From Mycobacterium sp. (GTDB lineage Bacteria > Actinomycetota > Actinomycetes > Mycobacteriales > Mycobacteriaceae), in assembly GCA_028706695.1 (NCBI GenBank), contig JAQTVU010000033.1, positions 1 to 10,453 on the forward strand: DNA of 10,453 bases, written 5' to 3'. The notes beneath the pieces are model-generated. The model was given only the letters and a program-made list of their open reading frames with translations, searched no databases and was not told the origin of the DNA. Below, piece after piece: positions 6,103-10,453 of this stretch (position 1 is the first letter of the stretch; the number at the start of each line of letters is the position of its first letter). The translations under genes were made by a program, and so were the position numbers.

Positions 6103-7505
6103 CCCAAACCACTGCCCACGCCACCACGCTGCCGCATCCGCGGTTTCGTCTTCCGATCATCGGCGACTTGTTGACCATCGACTTGGCCACGCCCTGCCAG
6201 GGGCTTGTGAAGGAACTCGACGCCTACGGCGGCATCTTCGAGCAGCGGATCTTCGACATTCCGGTAGTCGTGATCGCTCACACTGAACTCATCGACGAAG
6301 TCAACGACGAGACACGGTGGGAAAAACACCTCGGGCACTCGCTGCGCAAGCTACGCCCCATCGCCGGAGACGGACTGTTCACGGCCTACAACCACGAACC
6401 GAATTGGGCCAAAGCCCACAACATCTTGATGCCGGCGTTCACTAAGACGGCCATGACGACCTACCACCCCAGCATGGCTGCCACCATTACCGAGCTGATC
6501 GATGCCTGGTCGCAGCACGCCACCGACGGCACGTGGCTCGACATCCCCGCCGAAACCAACCGCCTCACCATCGAAATCGTGGCACGCGCCGGCGTCGGGT
6601 ATTCATTCAACAAACTCGACGGAAGCAGCGAAGACCCGTTCATCACGACAGTGTTGCGCGAACTCAAGTACGCCAACCGCCGCACCGACGCAATTCCGCT
6701 GTACGAGAAGCTCTTTGGCCAGCGCCGCCGCAACCAACACCGGCGCGACAAGCAGTACCTTCGCGAGCAGATCGCCACCATCATCAACACCCGACGAAGC
6801 CGCGGCCCTGACCACGGTCCCAGCGACATGCTGGACATCATGCTGAACACCGCCGATCCCCACACCGGCGAGAAACTCGACGACGACAACATCGCCAACC
6901 AAATCTTGACCCTGCTCGTCGCCGGCAGCGAAACATCAGCGAACGCGATCGCCTTTGCGCTGCATTACCTTTCCACTCAACCCGACATCGCGGCGGCCGC
7001 ACGCGCCGAAGTGGACCAGCGATGGCCCGGCCGTGAACTTCCCGACATATCGTTCGAAGACGTCGCCAAACTGCGCTACCTGCGCCGGATCGTCGACGAG
7101 ACCCTACGTCTGTGGCCAGTAGCTCCCGGCTACTTCCGCCAAGCCAAAATCGACACCACACTCGGGCAAGGGCGCTACCACTTCAGCACCGGGGACTGGG
7201 TATTCGTCCTCCTACTCGCGGCCCACCGCGACCGCGCCTGGGGCGCCGATTCCCGCGAGTTCAACCCAGATCGATTCCTGACTGACAACATACGAAAATT
7301 ACCGCCGCACATCTATAAGCCGTTCGGAACAGGGGCCCGCGCGTGCATCGGCCGCCAGTTCGCCATCCACGAGATCATGCTGGCCCTTGCGGCCATCGTG
7401 CATCAATTCGACCTAGAACCCCGCCCGAACTATCAGCTTCAGGTATCAGAAACCCTGACGCTCAAACCCCAGGGACTGCAGTTGCGGCTGCATCCCCGCA
7501 GCTGA
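6099..7505 (+). CDS. Cytochrome P450, CYP102-like haem domain without reductase
   Basis: This 468-residue haem-thiolate monooxygenase resembles the haem domain of Bacillus P450 BM3 (CYP102A1). Visible motifs are GDGLFTAYNHEPNWAKAHNI (90-109), the oxygen-activating I helix AGSET (275-279), ExxR as ETLR (334-337), the loop FNPDRF (388-393) and the haem-binding FGTGARACIG with Cys416. The segment NYQLQVSETLTLKPQGLQLR (444-463) mirrors the C-terminal strand region of BM3. Phe94 lies where BM3 has Phe87. BM3 has a fused flavin reductase of about 600 residues, but this protein stops after the haem domain, so electrons must come from a separate partner not present in the window. A fatty-acid or other lipid hydroxylase is plausible; the substrate is unknown. 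It is the last gene of the operon, coupled to the membrane protein by an ATGA overlap. Confidence 0.95.
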   Translation: MTQTTAHATTLPHPRFRLPIIGDLLTIDLATPCQGLVKELDAYGGIFEQRIFDIPVVVIAHTELIDEVNDETRWEKHLGHSLRKLRPIAGDGLFTAYNHEPNWAKAHNILMPAFTKTAMTTYHPSMAATITELIDAWSQHATDGTWLDIPAETNRLTIEIVARAGVGYSFNKLDGSSEDPFITTVLRELKYANRRTDAIPLYEKLFGQRRRNQHRRDKQYLREQIATIINTRRSRGPDHGPSDMLDIMLNTADPHTGEKLDDDNIANQILTLLVAGSETSANAIAFALHYLSTQPDIAAAARAEVDQRWPGRELPDISFEDVAKLRYLRRIVDETLRLWPVAPGYFRQAKIDTTLGQGRYHFSTGDWVFVLLLAAHRDRAWGADSREFNPDRFLTDNIRKLPPHIYKPFGTGARACIGRQFAIHEIMLALAAIVHQFDLEPRPNYQLQVSETLTLKPQGLQLRLHPRS

Positions 7506-7636
7506 GCCGGCGGCTGCCAACACCCCAGCGATCGCACTGAGCGGTGCGGCGCGTACCCGCGGCCTACAGATGACACCTGGCAACGCGGCGCGCGGCGCGG
7601 CCGCGGCAATGGTGCCGGATGGATGGTCGAACCGCT
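7506..7636. other. Convergent gap between P450 gene and B2
   Basis: These 131 GC-rich bases separate two converging stop codons. A run of GCGCGCGGCGCGGCCGCGGC-like sequence (about 7587-7606) could fold in several ways, but I see no single clean terminator stem with a T-run. Confidence 0.4.
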
Positions 7637-7975
7637 TCAGCGACACGGTGTCGCCTGTCCGGATAGGAAGATCAGCATGCCGGTGCCGGGCCCGGCTTGT
7701 TCTGCTTTCCAGGCGGAGGGGGCCACGAGCAGTCGGTGTCCGCGCAGCAGCCACTCGTCGACAGCGGGAAAGACCGCGGGTAGTGAGGTTGTGAATTCTG
7801 CTTCACAGACTTGCGTTTCGACGATCTCTGGTTGTGCGTCTTCGTCGAACCAGCGTCGTTCGACGCGCCAGAGGGTGGCGACGAAGGGACTGTGCGGCAG
7901 GTCTTGGGAGAGCTCGCAGAGCATCTCGATGTCGATGCGGGTGTGGCCTGAATTGGACAGAGTGCGTGTGGACAT
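7637..7975 (-). CDS. Cassette protein B2, conserved unknown (112 aa), paralogue of A2
   Basis: It has exactly the length of A2 (3208-3546) and about two thirds of its residues, with no gap needed. It shares EMLCELSQ, SPFVATLWRVE, RWFDED, VETQV, RLLVAPS, GPGTGM, FLSG and the ATPC tail. Start is ATG at 7975 behind GGAGGTGACCG, the same ribosome-site sequence as in A2. DNA identity is also high through the 3' half, including the stretch encoding the conserved C-terminus, so the two copies arose by duplication or gene conversion. The function is unknown. Unlike A2, it is not abutted by its partner: B1 ends 156 bases upstream. It converges with the P450 gene. Confidence 0.78.
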   Translation of the reverse strand: MSTRTLSNSGHTRIDIEMLCELSQDLPHSPFVATLWRVERRWFDEDAQPEIVETQVCEAEFTTSLPAVFPAVDEWLLRGHRLLVAPSAWKAEQAGPGTGMLIFLSGQATPCR

Positions 7976-8131
7976 CGGTCACCTCCATGGGGCTCTGCTG
8001 GGGTTTTCGGGTTGAGGAGCAGGCCGGTAGCGGCCGTCCTGGCCCGGTGGCGCTGGATCTGTTGAATGACTTCGCTTTTGGCCGCGCAGCGCGTGGGTGG
8101 TGGCTGGTGTCCGACGGTGGGATTGCGGGGG
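7976..8131 (-). other. Gap between cassette genes B1 and B2
   Basis: In cassette A the two genes are 3 bases apart, but here 156 bases separate them. The minus-strand frame across the gap shows no start with a ribosome site apart from the one used by B2. I see no IS end or clear promoter inside. An insertion in copy B or a deletion in copy A would explain the difference. Confidence 0.45.
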
Positions 8132-8338
8132 TTAGTGGCGGCGGCGCTGTAGGCGTTGCCAGGCCTCGTCGGCTTGCTGGCTGTTGTTGAGGAGCTCGAG
8201 GATCCGGGCGCGCGCCTGGGGGTCGAAGGGGTCGTCGTGCCATTCGTCGCAGGCGATCATGACGTCGCGGGCGTGGGAGCGTACTGCGGCGATGTCGGGG
8301 TGCAGGTCGAGGTCGCGGGCCGCCGCTGGATGCGCCAT
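8132..8338 (-). CDS. Cassette protein B1, small unknown (68 aa), paralogue of A1
   Basis: The core, VMIACDEWHDDPFDPQARAR at residues 26-45, then ILELL, matches residues 49-74 of A1. The N-terminus (MAHPAAARDLDLHPDIAAVR) is shorter and unlike A1. The C-terminus is charged and helical (ADEAWQRLQRRRH). ATG at 8338 is chosen because AAGGAAA lies 6-12 bases upstream; the frame stays open further upstream but has no good start. The function is unknown. The small size, acidic core and strict pairing with a 112-residue partner recall toxin-antitoxin or protein-inhibitor pairs, but nothing in the sequence proves this. Confidence 0.65.
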   Translation of the reverse strand: MAHPAAARDLDLHPDIAAVRSHARDVMIACDEWHDDPFDPQARARILELLNNSQQADEAWQRLQRRRH

Positions 8339-8465
8339 GAGGGTTTCCTTCGCCTCTCGGTGAGCGCTGCGGCGGCCCCGCCGCCCGCTGCGTTGTCTGG
8401 TGCCCGGGGATTCAACTCCGGTCCACGACATCAAAGCACACCGCTAGCCGTATTGCAATGACTCC

Positions 8466-8484
8466 GCTTTGACTTTGATAGCGT
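8466..8484. repeat. 19-bp direct repeat, copy 1
   Basis: GCTTTGACTTTGATAGCGT matches copy 2 at 8604-8622 at 17 of 19 positions. The copies are 138 bases apart. No third copy was seen by eye in the window. Confidence 0.55.
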
Positions 8485-8603
8485 TTACAGCGGCGGGAGC
8501 TCCTGGTGGGCGGGCTCTCAACTCCTCCATGACCGGTCGCCGCGACACCGTAAATGTCCTGTTACAGAGGTAATCCGCCGGGTCCGAACCAATCGATGGC
8601 AGC

Positions 8604-8622
8604 GCTTCGACTTAGATAGCGT
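8604..8622. repeat. 19-bp direct repeat, copy 2
   Basis: GCTTCGACTTAGATAGCGT is the second copy. It lies 88 bases upstream of the FHA-HTH start and abuts the TTGTCAGTG-like element on the other strand. Confidence 0.55.
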
Positions 8623-8635
8623 CCTGCACTGACAA
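8613..8635 (-). promoter_or_regulatory. Possible PafBC-type (RecA-NDp) damage promoter
   Basis: On the minus strand, TTGTCAGTG (8627-8635) is followed after 8 bases by TATCTA (8613-8618). The known mycobacterial consensus is TTGTCRGTG-N8-TANNNT. The first block is perfect and the spacing exact, but the last base of the -10 box is A instead of T. It would transcribe toward cassette B, with a leader of about 270 bases. Confidence 0.35.
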
Positions 8636-8660
8636 CTATCCGAATTCCTGCGCCCCTGTG

Positions 8661-8681
8661 CTACAGTCTTCGCAGCTGTAG
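8661..8681 (+). promoter_or_regulatory. Inverted repeat overlapping a TACAGT -10 candidate
   Basis: CTACAG (8661-8666) and CTGTAG (8676-8681) are perfect inverted arms 9 bases apart. TACAGT (8662-8667) fits TANNNT and would give a transcript starting near 8674, with a leader of about 36 bases before the ATG at 8710. No good -35 hexamer is seen. Confidence 0.35.
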
Positions 8682-8709
8682 ACCAGTCGAGAACGTTCGG
8701 AGTTGGAGC

Positions 8710-9843
8710 ATGCAGACACGCCACGACGCGCCGCCACACGCGCACACGGCGCCGGATGAGCCCACTGACGCCCTAACCCTCCATGCCGGCAACCAGACCT
8801 ACCCGCTACAGCCCGACCAGGCCCCCCTCACCATCGGCCGCGACCCCGCCGCCAACATCTGCATCGACGACGAGCGGATCTCGCGGACCCATCTCCAGCT
8901 CGAACACACCACGACCGGCTGGGTAGCCATCGACCGCAGCCGCAACGGCCTCTTCCTCAACGGCACCCGCCACAGCGAGATCCCAATCACCCGCACCACC
9001 ACGATCCATCTCGGTAGCCCCCACGGCATTCCAATCACGTTCATCGAAAACACCCCACCCACCCCGAATCCAGACGACGACGACGACGAATCCGTGCTCG
9101 ACACAATCGATCCCAACGTCGCACGGGTCGGCGCCGCCGTAGCCGCGCGCCGCAAAGAATTAGACCTTTCCCAGCGCCATCTGGCGTCCATGCGAATCAT
9201 GAGCGCCAGCGCGTTGATCGACTTCGAAAAAGGCCGGCGCTGGCCGCGGCGCACCACACGGAACAAGCTCGAAGAGGCGTTGCGGTGGCCCGCCGGACAC
9301 ATCACCACCCTGCTCACCCGCCGCGGCGACGTCACCGGAGACTCGCCGGCGGCGTCGATCACCAACACCGTGCAGATCCCCCTCATGACCGAGATCGCCG
9401 AGGCGGCCCTGAGCAATCTCACCAGCTCGATCGAGTCGTTACCCGCCACCTCAGATCCCGAATTCGTCGTGCGCGCGGCGCCGATACTGGCCGGTCTACG
9501 CAGAATCGAAGGGCCCGCGGCCCGCGCGGTTTGCACCGCCCCGGGAGACCCCTCCGCTGCGGTGGCCCTGGGGGCGGTGCGCAAGACCTACAAGGACCTC
9601 ATGCTGCGCGCCGCGCAGGCCCCGGGAGCCACGTTGGGCCAGCAGGTCTTTGCGGCCCGTCACCGCAACGAGCTCAGCGTCGAGGAGATCGCCGCGGCCG
9701 CGGGTGTGCCGGTGCAGGCGATCACTGACGCTGAAGCTGAAGCTGTCCTGGATGGCCCGACCGTGGCTGCTCTGACGGCGGCGCTCGAGGCGCTCCGCGA
9801 ACCCGCCAGTGCGGGGACCCGCTTGTCGTCGCCGCGCCGCTGA
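8710..9843 (+). CDS. FHA domain protein with helix-turn-helix region(s)
   Basis: The protein has 377 residues. Residues 39-112 form a forkhead-associated domain with the expected phosphothreonine-binding residues: GR (43-44), SRxH (59-62), then DRSRNGLFLNG with Ser77, Asn79-Gly80 and Asn84-Gly85. An acidic linker (DDDDDE, 122-127) follows. Residues 138-197 look like an XRE-type HTH (VAARRKELDLSQRHLASMRI). Residues 312-345 resemble a second, C-terminal HTH (VFAARHRNELSVEEIAAAAG, VPVQAITDAEAE). FHA domains bind phosphothreonine on partners of Ser/Thr kinases, and a kinase gene follows 141 bases downstream, so a kinase-controlled transcription factor is a good inference. Start is ATG 8710 with CGGAG 7 bases upstream. 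The 19-bp repeats upstream are candidate binding sites. I do not recognise a named orthologue. Confidence 0.82.
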   Translation: MQTRHDAPPHAHTAPDEPTDALTLHAGNQTYPLQPDQAPLTIGRDPAANICIDDERISRTHLQLEHTTTGWVAIDRSRNGLFLNGTRHSEIPITRTTTIHLGSPHGIPITFIENTPPTPNPDDDDDESVLDTIDPNVARVGAAVAARRKELDLSQRHLASMRIMSASALIDFEKGRRWPRRTTRNKLEEALRWPAGHITTLLTRRGDVTGDSPAASITNTVQIPLMTEIAEAALSNLTSSIESLPATSDPEFVVRAAPILAGLRRIEGPAARAVCTAPGDPSAAVALGAVRKTYKDLMLRAAQAPGATLGQQVFAARHRNELSVEEIAAAAGVPVQAITDAEAEAVLDGPTVAALTAALEALREPASAGTRLSSPRR

Positions 9844-9984
9844 CGAACGTAGCGTCCTTGTCGGCGTGGCCCGGCACCTGCGGAGCCGCTCGCGCTGCAC
9901 CGCAAAGCCCGGTAGCGGCGTCCGCGGCGTTTTAGACTGGTGCTCTCACGAAGGAGATCACGACCTGCACAGGGAGGCTTGCGC
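9844..9984 (+). promoter_or_regulatory. Gap with possible kinase promoter
   Basis: These 141 bases separate the FHA-HTH gene from the kinase. TAGACT (9933-9938) fits TANNNT and would start transcription near 9945. A strong ribosome site AGGGAGG (9971-9977) precedes the GTG start at 9985 by 7 bases. AAGGAG at 9951-9956 is a second purine run without a suitable start. Confidence 0.4.
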
Positions 9985-10374
9985 GTGGCGGATGAGCCGC
10001 CTCCTGGCGGCGTGACCGCCGAGTGGGCCACCCAGCAGCAATTCGGACGTTACCTGCTGATGCGGTTGCTCGGCGCCGGTGGATTCGGGGAGGTCTACCG
10101 GGCCGTGGATACCGAAAAGCACCGCACCGTCGCGCTGAAACTGTTGGCGCCCAACTATTCTGCCGACCCCGCATTCCGAGCCAGGCTGTTTCGGGAAGCC
10201 AGTATCGCCGCGCGGCTCAACGACCCGCACGTGGTCCCGATCCACGACTACGGCGAGATCAACGGTCAGATCTACATCGACATGCGGCTGATCGAGGGCT
10301 CGGATTTGCGGGCCGTCCTGGACAGCCTCGACTTTCGCAGTTATGCGGCTGCTGCGGCGCAGGCCAGTTGGTAG
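9985..10374 (+). pseudogene. Ser/Thr protein kinase, N-lobe only, disrupted
   Basis: Residues 20-114 match the N-terminal lobe of mycobacterial PknD/PknE-type kinases. Visible are FGRYLLMRLLGAGGFGEVYR with the glycine loop (30-37), VALKLL with the ATP-binding Lys52, FREASIAARL with the paired Glu71, then PHVVPIHDYGEINGQIYIDM and RLIEGSDLRAVLDS. Homologues continue with the HRD catalytic loop and DFG motif. Here, the protein instead runs into LDFRSYAAAAAQASW and a TAG stop, so both motifs are missing. The break lies near 10327, next to a foreign minus-strand coding end (10341-10453). Insertion of a mobile element is the likely cause, and the rest of the gene may lie beyond the window. The GTG at 9985 is chosen by AGGGAGG 7 bases upstream. 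As it stands the product cannot be an active kinase. Confidence 0.82.
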
Positions 10375-10453
10375 TCGCGGATTATGTTGGGGTCGGGCTG
10401 GTGTGGGGTAACCGCGGTAAATCGGGCGGCGATGAGGGCGCGGCGGAGCTTGG
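10327..10453. mobile_element. Presumed end of a second mobile element, truncated by window
   Basis: Kinase homology ends abruptly near 10326, and the sequence after it encodes nothing kinase-like on the plus strand. A minus-strand reading frame ends at 10341, leaving about 14 bases (CTCGACTTTCGCAG region) between its stop and the break. This is the usual layout of an IS terminal repeat next to a transposase 3' end. The other end is outside the window, so the family cannot be named. Confidence 0.5.
10341..10453 (-). CDS. 3' end of a probable transposase or recombinase, partial
   Basis: Thirty-six codons on the minus strand read from the window edge to a TAA at 10341-10343. They encode KLRRALIAARFTAVTPHQPD followed by PNIIRDYQLACAAAAA. 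The codon bias is coding-like. The position just inside a gene disruption suggests the C-terminus of a transposase. I cannot match it to a family from memory, so the identity is open. Confidence 0.4.
   Translation of the reverse strand, partial: KLRRALIAARFTAVTPHQPDPNIIRDYQLACAAAAA

Larger units (their letters stand above)
8339..8709. promoter_or_regulatory. Divergent intergenic region between cassette B and the FHA-HTH gene
   Basis: No gene is seen in these 371 bases. They hold an imperfect 19-bp direct repeat (8466-8484 and 8604-8622), an element resembling the mycobacterial DNA-damage promoter on the minus strand (8613-8635), a small inverted repeat CTACAG/CTGTAG (8661-8681), a GAACGTTC palindrome (8691-8698) and the FHA-gene ribosome site CGGAG (8698-8702). 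It is a likely two-way promoter region. Confidence 0.5.

Noticed and set aside
7623..8190. Plus-strand frames opposite cassette B2 and the B1-B2 gap
   Set aside because: Same reasoning as for the frame opposite cassette A. They resemble the plus-strand frame there only because the DNA is duplicated.
8691..8698. GAACGTTC palindrome considered as a LexA (SOS) box
   Set aside because: The mycobacterial SOS box is TCGAAC-N4-GTTCGA. Here, the half sites abut without the 4-base spacer and the outer bases do not match.
8799..9584. Minus-strand frame of 261 codons opposite the FHA-HTH gene
   Set aside because: The plus strand has a clear FHA domain with its key residues and a ribosome site. The minus frame is a shadow.

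Overview
The window looks like accessory DNA from a slow-growing, high-GC mycobacterium. The main evidence is a PE_PGRS-type protein with GGAGG-type glycine repeats and the LLGRPLIGNG linker, found essentially only in pathogenic slow growers. Supporting evidence is an EspR-like regulator, a mycobacterial-type Ser/Thr kinase start, a mycobacterial TANNNT promoter and many GTG starts. The species cannot be fixed from the sequence alone (the M. kansasii, M. marinum or M. avium-related groups are all possible). Both edges cut genes: the left edge lies inside a PE_PGRS gene, and the right edge lies inside what appears to be a second mobile element.

Layout. 1-1365: 3' part of a PE_PGRS gene whose tail changes from glycine repeats to ten-residue MPTR-like Asn-Gly repeats. 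1366-1612: non-coding spacer with two hairpins. 1616-2535: an intact IS5-family element with 14-bp terminal inverted repeats and a TAA target duplication. 2562-2996: a small protein of unknown function. 3208-3810: a two-gene cassette (A1, A2) on the minus strand. 3811-3948: a divergent control region with palindromes. 3949-7505: a tightly overlapping four-gene operon encoding an EspR-like HTH regulator, an ImmA/IrrE-type metalloprotease, a MAB_1171c/DUF6545-type membrane protein and a CYP102-like cytochrome P450. 7637-8338: a second, diverged copy (B1, B2) of the minus-strand cassette. 8339-8709: a second divergent control region with a 19-bp direct repeat. 8710-9843: a protein with an FHA domain and one or two HTH domains. 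9985-10374: the N-terminal lobe of a Ser/Thr kinase, cut off by foreign sequence whose 3' coding end (minus strand, 10341-10453) runs out of the window.

How the parts may work together. The EspR-like regulator, protease and membrane protein form a recurrent actinobacterial grouping. HTH plus ImmA/IrrE usually means a switch in which the protease relieves repression after a signal, and the membrane protein could be the sensor or the target. The P450 is the likely effector enzyme. Two homologous two-gene cassettes of unknown function bracket this operon in direct orientation, about 4.4 kb apart. Downstream, the FHA-HTH protein and the kinase would form a phosphothreonine signalling pair, but the kinase is broken here. 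The most noteworthy element is the P450 operon bracketed by duplicated unknown gene pairs. Its function is inference; the gene arrangement and the duplication are read directly from the sequence.
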